NCBI RefSeq assembly: GCF_026410545.1
Contig: NZ_JAPMIT010000002.1
Location: forward strand, 248,001 to 312,000
Source: Microbacterium sp. STN6
GTDB lineage: Bacteria > Actinomycetota > Actinomycetes > Actinomycetales > Microbacteriaceae
Length of the DNA: 64,000 nucleotides
Direction: 5' to 3'
The translations under genes and the position numbers were made by a program. Below the pieces are notes generated by a model, which was not told the origin of the DNA, did no database searches, and saw only the letters and a list, made by a program, of their open reading frames with translations. Positions 9,239 through 19,600 of this stretch are shown piece after piece; position 1 is the first letter of the stretch; each line of letters opens with the position of its first letter.

Positions 9239-10321
9239 TCAGTCCTCGTCGTCGGCCTGATACTCGGGCTCGCTGCGCTCCTCCACGGGCTTCATGCCGC
9301 CAGCGTGACCGTAGTCGTCCGCGCCGCGGTCGCCCGGTGTGCTGCGCAGCAGGGCCTCCACGTCGGAGACCGCCATGACCGGCCCCGTCTCGGTGGAAAG
9401 CGGGGCAGCCTGAGAGCCGTGCACCTGGTCGACGAGCCCATCCATCATCTCGACCGCGTCGTCGACGATGGACTGGTCGTGCGTCTCTCGCCCGTGCAGC
9501 AGCCAGCGGGCCACCTCAAGCTCGGCGTAGAGCATGGCGCGCTGCGTGAAGTGCCGATCAGTCGACACCTGGCGCGCGGCGGCATAGGCCTCAAGCGCCG
9601 CGTCCGCAGCGTCGGACGACATGGCGAGAATCCAGTGCAGATCACGGGCCGGGTCGCCGACACGCAGCGCCGACCAGCCGAGCACACCCGTCACGGTCGC
9701 GCCCTCGACCAGGAGTGAGTCGGCCGTCAGGGCGCCGTTGATCACCGTGGGCTGGAACTGCCAGCTGGCGTCGTCTGCCGCCGCCTCACGCCAGCGGTCC
9801 CGGAGCCCCGTCGGAACATGCCCGGTCGAGACGGCCGCCTCGATGAGCGAAAGCGTCGACGAATGGCACTCGGCGGCGCTGAGCGACGGCAGCCCGGCCT
9901 CGGCAATGAACGCCGTCGGCAGCCGGTGCACCGCCGCGAGAGCGCGCCCGACCGACGCGGCGAGACCGTCGTCGACCGTGATGTCATCCACCGAGACGTG
10001 CCGACCGTGCAGGAACTCGTACACGAGCGCACGCGTGCCGCCGATCGGCGTCTGCCCCAGGTACGTCGGCACGTCGAACGGCAGCCTGCCGCGCACCCCC
10101 GTCGTCAGCGCACGCAGCGCGACGAGGTCGGCGCTCTGCTCGGTCTCCGCCGCCTGGGTCGTGGGAATGCGGATCAGGTACTCGGCACCATCCCGGCTCG
10201 TGAGGAGCGCGGAATCGTAGTCACCGGCCCCCGAATTGCTGAAGCTGCGGGCGCCGGCAACGTCGAGGCCGGCGACGGCCGAAGTGGCCAACGCGGCTAG
10301 AGTGAGATGGGATCTGGCCAT
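9239..10321 (-). CDS. APH-fold phosphotransferase-like protein lacking catalytic residues
   Basis: A 360-residue protein with the overall layout of the aminoglycoside/macrolide phosphotransferase family. It has an N-lobe with EYLIRIP and a hinge-like ALVYEFLHGR, and a C-lobe ending in RVGDPARDLHWIL. The two key motifs are altered: the catalytic loop (normally HGDxHxxN) reads INGALTADS at about 194-202, and the metal-binding Asp of the following IDW motif is Gly (VLGWSA). It is therefore probably not an active kinase. Start ATG at 10321 is fixed by a TAACCT hexamer 7 nt upstream. It converges with the AdnB-like gene and is divergent from nudC. It may bind a nucleotide or partner; function unknown. 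Confidence 0.75.
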   Translation of the reverse strand: MARSHLTLAALATSAVAGLDVAGARSFSNSGAGDYDSALLTSRDGAEYLIRIPTTQAAETEQSADLVALRALTTGVRGRLPFDVPTYLGQTPIGGTRALVYEFLHGRHVSVDDITVDDGLAASVGRALAAVHRLPTAFIAEAGLPSLSAAECHSSTLSLIEAAVSTGHVPTGLRDRWREAAADDASWQFQPTVINGALTADSLLVEGATVTGVLGWSALRVGDPARDLHWILAMSSDAADAALEAYAAARQVSTDRHFTQRAMLYAELEVARWLLHGRETHDQSIVDDAVEMMDGLVDQVHGSQAAPLSTETGPVMAVSDVEALLRSTPGDRGADDYGHAGGMKPVEERSEPEYQADDED

Positions 10322-10328
10322 GACCTCT

Positions 10329-10334
10329 AGGTTA
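10329..10334 (-). promoter_or_regulatory. -10 element of a leaderless promoter
   Basis: On the minus strand TAACCT, 7 nt, then the ATG at 10321. Confidence 0.5.
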
Positions 10335-10427
10335 GGTCGACACCGGCCGCCCCATGCCGTTCGCCACGCCTGACCGCGCCCCTCGTGCACAATCGGTCGC
10401 CAGGCCGCTCGAAACGAAAGGTCGTCG

Positions 10428-11414
10428 ATGGGCGCTCTGCCTCACCCCGGTCTCAGCCTCGCGTATCCGGCGCTCGACCGCGACGGCCAGAGCCGCAGCC
10501 ATCCCGACCTCTTCGACGAGCTGTGGTCAGACGAGAGCACCCGCATCCTTCCGCTCTGGCAGGGCAGGGCGCTGCTGCGCGACGGCGAAGCCGCCTCCGA
10601 CGGCGACGGCGCCCTCGGCGACAACCTTCGGCTCGACCTGCGCCGGGTCGACGACGTCACCAGCGCCCTGACCCGCGTCTACCTCGGCCGCACACGAGGC
10701 GTCCCGGGGGATGAACCAGCGGGCGCCCCCATCGTCGTCTCCACGCTGACGGATGCCGCGGCACGCGAACTCGAACCCGACGAGAGCCGCTGGGCCGGCC
10801 TGCGCGATGCCGCACCCCGCCTCAGCGCCCGCGACGCCGGAATCTTCGTGGAGGCGCTCGCCATCGTCAACTGGCACATCGCCAACACGCACTGCTCGCG
10901 CTGCGGCATGCCGACCGTGGTCGAGCAGGGCGGGTGGGTGCGCCGCTGCTTCCAGGACGACGCCCTGCACTTTCCCCGCACCGACGCGGCCGTGATCGTG
11001 GCCGTCACCGACGACGACGACCGGCTGCTGCTCGGCTCCAACCTCATGTGGGAATCCGACCGCTTCTCGCTGCTCGCCGGGTTCGTGGAGCCGGGCGAGT
11101 CGTTCGAGGCGGCCGCGGTGCGGGAGATCGGCGAGGAGGCCGGCATCCGTCTCACCGATGTGGCCTACGAGGCCTCGCAACCGTGGCCGTTCCCCGCCTC
11201 GATCATGGTGGGCATGCATGCCTCGCTCGCCTCTGGGCAGACGGATGCCGACCTGCGCCCCGACGGAGAGGAAATCCGGGAGCTGCGGTTCTTCAGCCGC
11301 GCCGACCTGTGGGCCGCGCGCGAGAGCGTGCGCCTGCCTGGCACGGCATCGATCGCGCACGCCCTCATCGAGGGCTGGTACGGTGGCCCGCTCGACGCCC
11401 CGCCGGCGCCATGA
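10428..11414 (+). CDS. nudC: NADH pyrophosphatase (Nudix hydrolase NudC)
   Basis: A 328-residue hydrolase of NAD(H) and of NAD caps on RNA. A zinc ribbon begins with HCSRCG at about residue 158 and continues with WVRRC. The fourth Cys of the classical ribbon is absent (FQDDALHFPR follows), so metal binding may use His/Asp. The Nudix box is GFVEPGESFEAAAVREIGEE followed by AGI, and the NudC-specific SQPWPFP follows it. The ATG at 10428 has a GAAAGG ribosome site. Its stop overlaps the uvrD2 start (ATGA), so the two are translationally coupled. Confidence 0.9.
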   Translation: MGALPHPGLSLAYPALDRDGQSRSHPDLFDELWSDESTRILPLWQGRALLRDGEAASDGDGALGDNLRLDLRRVDDVTSALTRVYLGRTRGVPGDEPAGAPIVVSTLTDAAARELEPDESRWAGLRDAAPRLSARDAGIFVEALAIVNWHIANTHCSRCGMPTVVEQGGWVRRCFQDDALHFPRTDAAVIVAVTDDDDRLLLGSNLMWESDRFSLLAGFVEPGESFEAAAVREIGEEAGIRLTDVAYEASQPWPFPASIMVGMHASLASGQTDADLRPDGEEIRELRFFSRADLWAARESVRLPGTASIAHALIEGWYGGPLDAPPAP

Positions 11415-13126
11415 TCGGCAGTGACGGCCTGCTCGCGGCGCTCGACGAGCAGCAACGCGTCGCCGCCGAGACGCTCGTGGGGCCGGTGTGCATTCTCGCC
11501 GGCGCCGGAACGGGCAAGACGCGCGCCATCACGCACCGCATCGCGTACGGTGTGGCGAGCGGCGCATACGCGCCCGGCCGTGTCATGGCCCTCACCTTCA
11601 CGACGCGTGCCGCATCCGAGCTGCGTGGCCGGCTGCACGCACTCGGCGCGGCAGGCGTGGCGGCGCGCACGTTCCACGCCGCCGCGCTCAGCCAGCTGAA
11701 CTTCTTCTGGCCCCAGGTCGTGGGTGGCCAGCCGCCGGCCATTCTGGGTGGCAAGGCCCGGTTGCTCGGGCACGCTGCCGAACGGCTGAAGCTCAAGGTC
11801 GACACCGCAACCCTGCGCGACCTCGCGGCCGAGATCGAGTGGCGCAAGGTCTCCGCGCTCAGCATCGAGGGGTACGCCGCCCGCGCCGCGAGCCGGCCCA
11901 CCCCGAAGGCGCTGTCGGCGGAGCAGGTTCTCGCGCTGCTGCAGACGTACGAAGACCTCAAGGACGAGCGCAGGCAGTTCGACTTCGAAGACGTGCTGCT
12001 CGCCTGCGCCGGCATGATCGAGTGCGAGCCCCAGATCGCCATGCAGGTGCGTGAGCAGTACCGATTCTTCATCGTTGACGAGTATCAGGATGTCTCGCCG
12101 CTGCAGCAGCAGCTGCTCGATCTGTGGCTCGGCGGCCGCCGTGACCTGTGCGTCGTCGGGGATGCCAGCCAGACCATCTATTCGTTCGCGGGCGCGCGCA
12201 GCGAATACCTGCTCGACTTCGAACGGCGGTATCAGGACGCCAGCGTCGTGCGCCTCGAGCACAATTACCGTTCGAGCCCGCAGATCGTCGAGACGGCCAA
12301 CCGGCTCATGCGGGGCAGGGCCGGCGCCCTCACGCTGCACGCACGCGCCGACGAGGCGTACCAGGGGCCGGAGCCGCGCATCCGCTCGTATGCGAGTGAT
12401 ATCGCCGAGGCGCGCGGCGTCGCCCAGTCGGTCCTCGGCGAGCTGGAGGCCGGGGTGCCTCCCGAACAGATTGCGGTGCTGTACCGCGTCAACGTGCAGT
12501 CTGCGGCCCTCGAGTCCGCGCTCAGCGAGGCGGGCGTGAGCTACCAGATTCGCGGCGCCACGCGGTTCTTCGACCTGCCCGAGGTGCGCCAGGCGATTCT
12601 CACGCTGCGGGCCGCCTCGGTCTCGATCTCGGGCGAGCCCCTGTTCAAGTCGGTCAGCGACGTGCTGCGCTCGCTCGGCTGGGCGCAGCAACCGCCCGAG
12701 ACGCGCGGTGCCGTGCGCGAGCGGTGGGATTCCCTCAACGCCATCATGGGCCTCGTCGACGAGGCCAGGCCCGGCACGACCTTCCGCGAGTTCACCGACG
12801 AGTTGCTGCGGCGGCAGGCGGCGCAGCACGAGCCGACGCTCGCCGCCGTCACGCTCGCGACGCTGCACTCCGCGAAGGGCCTCGAATGGGATGCCGTGCA
12901 CATTCTCGGCCTCAGCGAGGGCCTCGTGCCGATCAGCTACGCCACGAGCTTCGAGCAGATCGACGAGGAGCGGCGCCTGCTCTACGTTGGCATCACCAGA
13001 GCACGACGTCTGCTGTCTCTGAGCTGGGCGGAGCAGGCGCAGCGCGGCGGCTCCCGAGCACCGTCACGTTTTCTGGCAGAGCTCGACAAGCGCAGGCCGG
13101 GTGCTCCCGGTGTCGCTGCACGCTGA
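11411..13126 (+). CDS. UvrD2-like ATP-dependent DNA helicase
   Basis: A 571-residue superfamily 1A helicase that unwinds DNA 3' to 5'. All motor motifs are present: Walker A GAGTGKTRAI, motif II FIVDEYQDVS, motif III GDASQTIYSFAGA, motif V LHSAKGLEWDAVH and motif VI EERRLLYVGITRAR. Mycobacterial UvrD2 is near 700 residues with an HRDC domain and a tetracysteine module; this protein ends soon after motif VI and has neither. The start ATG overlaps the nudC stop. Its 3' end overlaps the convergent ThiF-like gene by 134 bp. Confidence 0.88.
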   Translation: MIGSDGLLAALDEQQRVAAETLVGPVCILAGAGTGKTRAITHRIAYGVASGAYAPGRVMALTFTTRAASELRGRLHALGAAGVAARTFHAAALSQLNFFWPQVVGGQPPAILGGKARLLGHAAERLKLKVDTATLRDLAAEIEWRKVSALSIEGYAARAASRPTPKALSAEQVLALLQTYEDLKDERRQFDFEDVLLACAGMIECEPQIAMQVREQYRFFIVDEYQDVSPLQQQLLDLWLGGRRDLCVVGDASQTIYSFAGARSEYLLDFERRYQDASVVRLEHNYRSSPQIVETANRLMRGRAGALTLHARADEAYQGPEPRIRSYASDIAEARGVAQSVLGELEAGVPPEQIAVLYRVNVQSAALESALSEAGVSYQIRGATRFFDLPEVRQAILTLRAASVSISGEPLFKSVSDVLRSLGWAQQPPETRGAVRERWDSLNAIMGLVDEARPGTTFREFTDELLRRQAAQHEPTLAAVTLATLHSAKGLEWDAVHILGLSEGLVPISYATSFEQIDEERRLLYVGITRARRLLSLSWAEQAQRGGSRAPSRFLAELDKRRPGAPGVAAR

Positions 13127-13922
13127 CGCTGCCGTCCTCCACATCGATCGCGACGCTTGCCGCGTGCAGGGTACGCTCGCTACCGTCTGCCGCGACCTCG
13201 CGCACGGCGCGCACCACCCGCGCCGCGACCTCGGCGAGAACCTCCGCGGCCGTCTCTGGCGCTCGGCGTCGCAGCAGTTGCGCCGCCATCGCCGGCCAGG
13301 AGGGGTCGGCATCGGTCTTGGCGAGGTCGAGGCAGTAGAGGCACGGCCCGTCGCCGGGCGTCACGAGCGGGCCGACGCGCGCCAGCCGGTCGCCGATCAC
13401 CACGGCGACATGCGGCACATCGCGCCGAAGCCACGCGCCGTACCGGGTGGGGGAGATCGCATAATCGCCCACGAGAACCGCCAGATCGACGGATGCCTCG
13501 GCCGCGTCCCCGGCGACGGCCACGACCCGATGCCCGCATCTCCGCAGCATCCCGGCGATGGCGTCGGCCGCCGGCCCGTCACCGTCGATCGCCACACTCA
13601 GGGCGTTCTCGTGCACGGGAGTCGACGGCTCGCGGCTGCCCGCTACGCGCAGCGGAAGCCGGCGGCCGAGCCCCGTCGCATCCTCGAGGAGCACGGGCGC
13701 GAGCGCGGCGATCAGAGCGTCGATCTCGGCGTCTGCTGCTCCGGCGGTGCGGCCGAGCATGGTGAGCCCGGCACGTGTGACCCCGGCGAGCAGCGCGGCG
13801 ACCATCCGTTCCTGGGCGTTGGAGACGTCGAGGAGTCGCACGGCGGGGCGGTCGACGCCGAACTGCAGTTCGTGCGGCGTGCGCCACACGTGGGGAACGC
13901 GGGGATCGATGCGCAGGACCAT
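12993..13922 (-). CDS. ThiF-like / TOMM cyclodehydratase-type protein
   Basis: A 309-residue protein that resembles ThiF-like leader-binding proteins of azoline (TOMM) cyclodehydratases. Recognisable points are the N-terminal RIDPRVPHVWRTPHELQFG, a nucleotide-binding-like GMLRRCGHRVVAVAGD segment, and GPCLYCLDLAKTDADPSWP, which is the usual Cys-x-x-Cys block. It lies 83 nt downstream of the DUF2342 gene, probably in one transcript, matching a mycobacterial adjacency as I recall it. No precursor peptide or YcaO gene is visible nearby, so a role in peptide modification is doubtful. Its last 45 codons overlap the end of uvrD2 on the other strand; the true end could not be checked. Confidence 0.65.
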   Translation of the reverse strand: MVLRIDPRVPHVWRTPHELQFGVDRPAVRLLDVSNAQERMVAALLAGVTRAGLTMLGRTAGAADAEIDALIAALAPVLLEDATGLGRRLPLRVAGSREPSTPVHENALSVAIDGDGPAADAIAGMLRRCGHRVVAVAGDAAEASVDLAVLVGDYAISPTRYGAWLRRDVPHVAVVIGDRLARVGPLVTPGDGPCLYCLDLAKTDADPSWPAMAAQLLRRRAPETAAEVLAEVAARVVRAVREVAADGSERTLHAASVAIDVEDGSVSVQRHREHPACACRALPENVTVLGSRRAAPAPPSSETADVVLW

Positions 13923-14005
13923 GCAGGCATGATGCCCGAAAACGGGGTGAGGCCGCCGCGATTGTCCACAGCGGGGCGGGGGAGAAGTGCTGCGCTGGCG
14001 TGCCC

Positions 14006-15385
14006 CTACTGCTCCGTCGGCCGTTCGTCCGGTCCGTCGTCGCGCAGCAGATCCTCGATGGCCTGGTCGAGCTCGTCGGGCTCGGGCGACTGGCCGCTCT
14101 GCTCGGCGCGCAGCCGGGCGACGAGGGCGGCAGGGTCGTCGAGGTCGCCGGCGTCCGGCAGCAGATCGGGGTGCGACCACAGCCGGTCGCGCGCCTCGGC
14201 GCCGACCGCATCCGTCACCTGCTGCCACATGGCCGCGGCCTCACGCAGCCTGCGCGGCCTCAGCTCGAGGCCGACGAGCGTCGCAAACGCCGATTCGGCT
14301 GGCCCGCCGGCCGCGCGCCGTCGGCGCACCATCTCCGCGATCGCGTCTGACGAGGGCAGGCGAGTGGTCGCCGAGCGGGTGACCACGTCGACCCAGCCCT
14401 CGACGAGGGCGAGCATGGTCTCCAGGCGGGCGAGCGCCGCCTCCTGCGCGGGCGACTTCGGCGGGATCAGGGCGCCGCTCGCCATGATCTGCCGCAGCTC
14501 CTCGGGGTTTGACGGGTCGAAGTTCTCGGCGACCTCTTCGAGCATGCCGGTGTCGATCGAGATGCCGCGCGCGTACTCGGTGATCGAGGTGATGAGCTGC
14601 AGCCGCATCCAGCGCGCGTGGCGGAACAGCCGTGCGTGTGCCAGCTCACGTACGGCCAGGTACAGCTCCACCTGGTCCTGGGCAATGTCGAGGCCGGCGC
14701 CGAATTCCTCCACGTTCTGCGGCAGCAGCGTGGCGCTGCCGTCGTCGAGCAGGGGGATGCCGATGTCGCCTCCCGAGACGACCTCGCGCGAGAGCTGACC
14801 CACGACCTGACCGAGCTGCATCGCAAAGAGGGCGCCGCCGACCGAGCGAATGACCGACTCTGCGCCCTGCACCATGGAGCGCATCTCCTCAGGCGCCTGC
14901 TCCTGGAATACGCGAGTGATCGCGGCGGCAATGCTGAGAGCCACGGGCTCGGCAAGCTGGATCCACAACGGCATGGTCGTGCGCACCCACTCGGCGCGAC
15001 TCGTGAGGGTGGGCGTGCCGCTCAGCTCCGACACGTAAGCGGCCTCGTCGAGCCACAGCGCCGCAACGTGGAACGCCTGCTCCATGGCGCTGCGCCTGCC
15101 GGGCTCGATCGCCTTCGCGCCCTCGGAAGCCAGGGTGCGTGCCTGCTCACTCGCGAGGTCCCAGTTGATCCCGCCGCCAGCGCGCATCGCATTCTGCAGC
15201 TGGGAGATGAGCCCTGCCACCGCCGCCGGATCGTTCGGCAGCCCTGCGGCACCCGCCAGCTGGCTTGCATCCATCGACGAGGAGCCCGAGAGCATTTCGC
15301 GCAGCATCTCGAGGAAGTCATCTGGGCCGTCGCCGTTCGCGCCGTCGTCCGGCCGGTCTTCGTTGTCGTCGCCTGGCATGGTCAT
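14006..15385 (-). CDS. DUF2342 family protein (putative zinc-dependent metalloprotease)
   Basis: A 459-residue helical protein of the family annotated as zinc-dependent metalloprotease or coenzyme F420 biosynthesis-associated (DUF2342). The N-terminus is acidic and disordered. The family motif is seen as RELAHARLFRHARW in the middle, where the first His of a classical HExxH is Arg, so protease activity is unproven. The ATG at 15385 has AAAGAGG 5 nt upstream; a second ATG two codons later is possible. It is divergent from the PDZ protease gene, with which it is also neighbour in mycobacteria. Confidence 0.8.
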   Translation of the reverse strand: MTMPGDDNEDRPDDGANGDGPDDFLEMLREMLSGSSSMDASQLAGAAGLPNDPAAVAGLISQLQNAMRAGGGINWDLASEQARTLASEGAKAIEPGRRSAMEQAFHVAALWLDEAAYVSELSGTPTLTSRAEWVRTTMPLWIQLAEPVALSIAAAITRVFQEQAPEEMRSMVQGAESVIRSVGGALFAMQLGQVVGQLSREVVSGGDIGIPLLDDGSATLLPQNVEEFGAGLDIAQDQVELYLAVRELAHARLFRHARWMRLQLITSITEYARGISIDTGMLEEVAENFDPSNPEELRQIMASGALIPPKSPAQEAALARLETMLALVEGWVDVVTRSATTRLPSSDAIAEMVRRRRAAGGPAESAFATLVGLELRPRRLREAAAMWQQVTDAVGAEARDRLWSHPDLLPDAGDLDDPAALVARLRAEQSGQSPEPDELDQAIEDLLRDDGPDERPTEQ

Positions 15386-15499
15386 CGCGCCTCTTTCATC
15401 ATGGCAAGCTCTCAGCCGCTCAAACTACGCTAACCCGCCGGTATATAGACTGTCGCACCGAGGTGTCCGCCTGCCGCGAACACATGCAGAAGGGATGCC

Positions 15500-16651
15500 G
15501 TGGCGCTGTTCCGAGAAGACTCTGCTTTCGCCGAGCCCCAGGGCCCCGCACCCGTCGTGCGCCGCTCGGTCACGGTCGGCTGGGTGCTGCTCGCCATCGG
15601 CGTCGTTCTCGTTCTGATCCTCGGCCTCACTCCCGCGCCGTACGTCATCGAGATGCCGGGCCCGGTCTTCAACACGTTGGCGAGTGATCAACCCGTGGGC
15701 GACTCGGGGAAGGCCACCGGCGCGGAGCAGACCGAGAAGGCCGTGCCGCTCATTTCAATCCCCGGCCAGAAGACGTATCCCACGTCGGGAAGCCTCGACA
15801 TGCTCACGGTCGCGTCGGTGGGCCGGCCGGGTGCGCTGCCCAGCTGGATGCAGGTCGTCGGCGCCTGGTTCGAGCCGAGCAAGGCCGTGATTCCCGTCGA
15901 CGTGGCGTACCCGCCGTCGAGCACCGTCAAGGAGCAGGACGCCGAGAACACGGCCCTCATGCTGAATTCCCAGAAGGATGCGGTCGCAGCGGCTCTGAAC
16001 CAGCTGGGCACCACGTTCCCCCAGGCCGTCTCGGTGAAGCAGGTTCTGAAGGGCACGCCGGCGTCGGGTCGACTCGAGGTCGGCGATGAGATCGTCACCG
16101 TGAACGGAACCAAGGTGGGAGGCGTCGCCAGCCTGCGCTCCCTCGTCGCGAAGAGCGGTGCGGGCCGAACGGCCGAGATCGGCGTGCTGCGTCACGGCAA
16201 GTCGAAGACGGTCGAGGTGACGCCGGTCACGAGGGACGGGTCGGTGGTTCTCGGCGTCGGCGTCGGCATGGATTACACGTTCCCGTTCGAGGTAAGGATT
16301 CAGCTCGACAAGGTGGGCGGACCGAGCGCCGGCATGATGTTCGCGCTCGGGATCATCGACAAGCTCACGCCGGGCACGCTCAATGGCGGAAAATCCGTCG
16401 CGGGCACAGGCACCATCGACAACGAGGGCAACGTGGGCCCCATCGGCGGGATCCGGCAGAAGATGTTCGCCGCACGGGATGCGGGCGCCGACTACTTCCT
16501 TGCTCCGGCATCCGATTGCGGTGATGTCGTTGGGCACGTTCCCGATGGGCTGCGCGTGTTCTCGGTGAAGACGCTCGGCGACTCGCTCGATGTTATGAAG
16601 GCGCTTCGAACCTCCGGCGACCTCGACAAGCTGCCTCGCTGCCACGCCTAG
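15500..16651 (+). CDS. PDZ and Lon-protease (S16) domain membrane protein, YlbL type
   Basis: A 383-residue membrane-anchored serine protease. One N-terminal transmembrane helix (about residues 25-45: VGWVLLAIGVVLVLILGL) is followed by an extracytoplasmic part with a PDZ domain (about 180-260: KQVLKGTPASGRLEVGDEI). The Lon-type catalytic domain carries Ser in GGPSAGMMF and Lys in GGIRQKMFAA, the Ser-Lys dyad. The start is GTG at 15500 with AGAAGGG upstream. A TATAGACT sequence near 15444-15451 is a possible -10 element. It is followed closely by the UPF0182 gene, a conserved pair. Confidence 0.88.
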   Translation: MALFREDSAFAEPQGPAPVVRRSVTVGWVLLAIGVVLVLILGLTPAPYVIEMPGPVFNTLASDQPVGDSGKATGAEQTEKAVPLISIPGQKTYPTSGSLDMLTVASVGRPGALPSWMQVVGAWFEPSKAVIPVDVAYPPSSTVKEQDAENTALMLNSQKDAVAAALNQLGTTFPQAVSVKQVLKGTPASGRLEVGDEIVTVNGTKVGGVASLRSLVAKSGAGRTAEIGVLRHGKSKTVEVTPVTRDGSVVLGVGVGMDYTFPFEVRIQLDKVGGPSAGMMFALGIIDKLTPGTLNGGKSVAGTGTIDNEGNVGPIGGIRQKMFAARDAGADYFLAPASDCGDVVGHVPDGLRVFSVKTLGDSLDVMKALRTSGDLDKLPRCHA

Positions 16652-16695
16652 GATGGTCTAGACCCCCTTCCGACGCAGAGCACGAGGACAACAGG

Positions 16696-19600
16696 GTGAC
16701 ATCAGCTGCAGCACAACGGCCGACGACGCGGCGACGCGCCGCGATCTGGATCACGATCGGGGTCATCGTCGCCCTGGTGATCCTCTTCTTCATCTTCAGC
16801 GGGCTGTACACCGACTGGCTCTGGTACCAGCAGCTCGGCTTCCTCGAGGTGCTCACGACGCAGTGGTTCGCCGCGGCGGCGTTGTTCGGCATCGGGTTCA
16901 TTTCTCTCGCGTTCCCCATGTGGCTGAGCATCCAGCTCGCGTACCGGCTGCGCCCCGTCTACGCGAAGCTGAACGCGCAGCTCGACCGCTACCAGCAGGT
17001 GATCGAGCCGCTTCGCCGCCTGGCCATGTATGGCATCCCCATCATCTTCGGACTCTTCGCCGGTGTCTCGGCCGGCAGCCGTTGGCAGAGTGCGCTCATG
17101 TGGCTGAACCGCACGCCGACGGGCAAGGTCGACCCGCAGTTCCATCTCGACATCTCGTTCTATCTCTTCGACCTGCCGTTCTATCGCGGCCTCGTCGGGT
17201 TCGCCTCGGCGACCGTGATCATCTCGCTCATCGCGGTGCTCGCGACCACGTATCTCTACGGTTCGATCCGGATCACGGGTCGCGAGGTGCGCATCGCCAA
17301 GGCGGCCCGGGTGCAGATCGCGATCACCGCCGCCGTGTACCTGCTGCTGCAGGGCGTGAGCGTGTGGCTTGACCGCTATGCGACGCTGACCGACGCGAAC
17401 GTCAACGGTGGCATGATCAACGGCGCGGCGTACACCGATACGCACGCCACCATTCCCGGTCGCGCCATTCTCGCGGGCATCGCCGTGGTCGTCGCCGTGC
17501 TCTTCATCATCACCGCGCTCGTCGGCCGTTGGCGACTTCCGCTCATCGGCACGGCGCTGCTGCTCGTCTCCGCGATCATCATCGGCTCGATCTACCCCTG
17601 GGTTGTGCAGAAGTTCCAGGTGGACCCGAGCGAGAAGACCATCGAGCAGACGTACGTGAAGCGGGCGATCGACGGCACGCGCGACGCGTACGGCGTCAGC
17701 GATGTGCAGGAGAGGCTGTACAACGCGAAGACCACGGCAGAACAGGGTGCGCTTCGGCAGGATGCCGAGACGACCGCGAATATTCGCATCATCGACCCGG
17801 CAGAGGTCAGCCAGTCGTTCGCCCAGTTGCAGCAGTTCAAGCAGTACTACGGGTTCCCAGACACGCTCGATGTCGACCGCTACAAGCTCAACGGCAAGGA
17901 GCAGGACACCGTGATCGCCGTGCGCGAGCTCGAGCAGTCCGGCATCTCGTCGCGCAACTGGTTCAACGACGCGCTTGTCTACACGCACGGCTACGGCGTT
18001 GTCGCGGCCTACGGCAACAAACGGTCGCCCGACGGCCAGCCCGTCTTCCTCGAATCCGGCATCCCGGTCTCCGGCGAGCTCGGCAAATATCAGCCTCGCG
18101 TGTACTTCGGCGAGAAATCGCCCAGATACTCGATCGTCGGGGGCCTGAAGAACAAGAAGGGCGGCGTCGAACTCGATTACCCCGCCGGCAAGGACGGCGC
18201 GTCACAGACGTACACGACCTTCCAGGGCAACGGTGGTCCGAAGCTCGACAATCTCTTTAATCGCCTGGTCTACGCGCTGAAGTTCCAGGACGAGCAGATC
18301 GTGCTCTCCAATTCGGTGAACAGCCACTCGCAGATCCTGTACGATCGCTCGCCGGTCGAGCGCGTGCAGAAGGTGGCGCCGTACCTCACGATCGACTCCG
18401 ACCCGTATCCGGCGGTCGTCGATGGCCGCATCAAGTGGATCATCGACGGGTACACGACGAGCGACAGTTACCCGTACTCGAAGGTGAACAGCTTCAGCTC
18501 GGCGATCGCCGATTCGCAGACGCCGAAGACGAACCCGTATGCGATGGACGACATCAACTACATTCGCAACTCGGTCAAGGCCACCGTCGACGCGTACGAC
18601 GGCTCCGTCACCCTCTACGCCTGGGATACGAGCGATCCCATTCTGAAGACGTGGGAGAAGATCTTCCCGACGACCGTCAAGCCGATGAAGGAGATGAGCA
18701 GCCAGCTGCTCAGCCACGTGCGCTATCCCGCTGACCTGTTCAAGGTTCAGCGCGACGTTCTCGGCCAGTTCCACGTCACAGACCCCGGCTCGTTCTTCTC
18801 CAGGGATGACGCGTGGGTGACGCCGGATGACCCGGTGTCGAGCAATCAGAGTCTGCAGCCGCCGTACTACCTGACGATGCAGATGCCCGGTCAGAAGAAG
18901 CCGAGCTTCTCGCTGTACTCGACGTATATACCTCAGGCGACGACATCGTCGACGCGAAGCGTGCTGAAGGGGTACCTCGCCGTCGATGCGGATGCCGGCG
19001 GAACGCCGGGCAAGATCGCTTCGGGCTACGGAAAGCTGAGACTGCTGACCCTGCCGACCGACGATAACGTGCCCGGGCCCGGCCAGGTGCAGAACACGTT
19101 CGGCTCCGACCCCAACGTCTCTCAGGCGCTCAACGTTCTGCGACTCGGCAAGACCGACGTCATCAGCGGCAACCTGCTGACGCTGCCTGTGGGCGGCGGA
19201 CTGCTGTACGTGCAGCCTGTCTACGTGAAGTCCACGGGTGAGACGAGCTATCCGCTGCTGCAGAAGGTGCTTGTGGCGTTCGGCGAGAAGATCGCCTTTG
19301 AAGACACCCTCGACGGCGCGCTCGACGCGTTGTTCGGCGGTGACTCAGGGGCAAACGCGGGTGATACGAACGTGGATACCGGTAACGGCCAGGGCGGCAC
19401 GGGCGGCACCGAGACGCCGCCGGCCGACAACGGCACGGGCACCGGAAACGGGTCTCAGGGCGGGTCCACGGGCAGCGCGGCGAACAACGCGGCGCTCCAG
19501 CAGGCTCTGCAGGATGCGAAGGCCGCCATGCTCGCTCGTGACCAGGCGCTCAAGGCGGGCGACTGGGCGGCGTACGGCACGGCGGACCAGCAGTTGACGG

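Noticed and set aside
13101-14798. Open frame of 565 codons on the plus strand
   Set aside because: Antisense to the ThiF-like and DUF2342 genes, both of which have recognisable family motifs.
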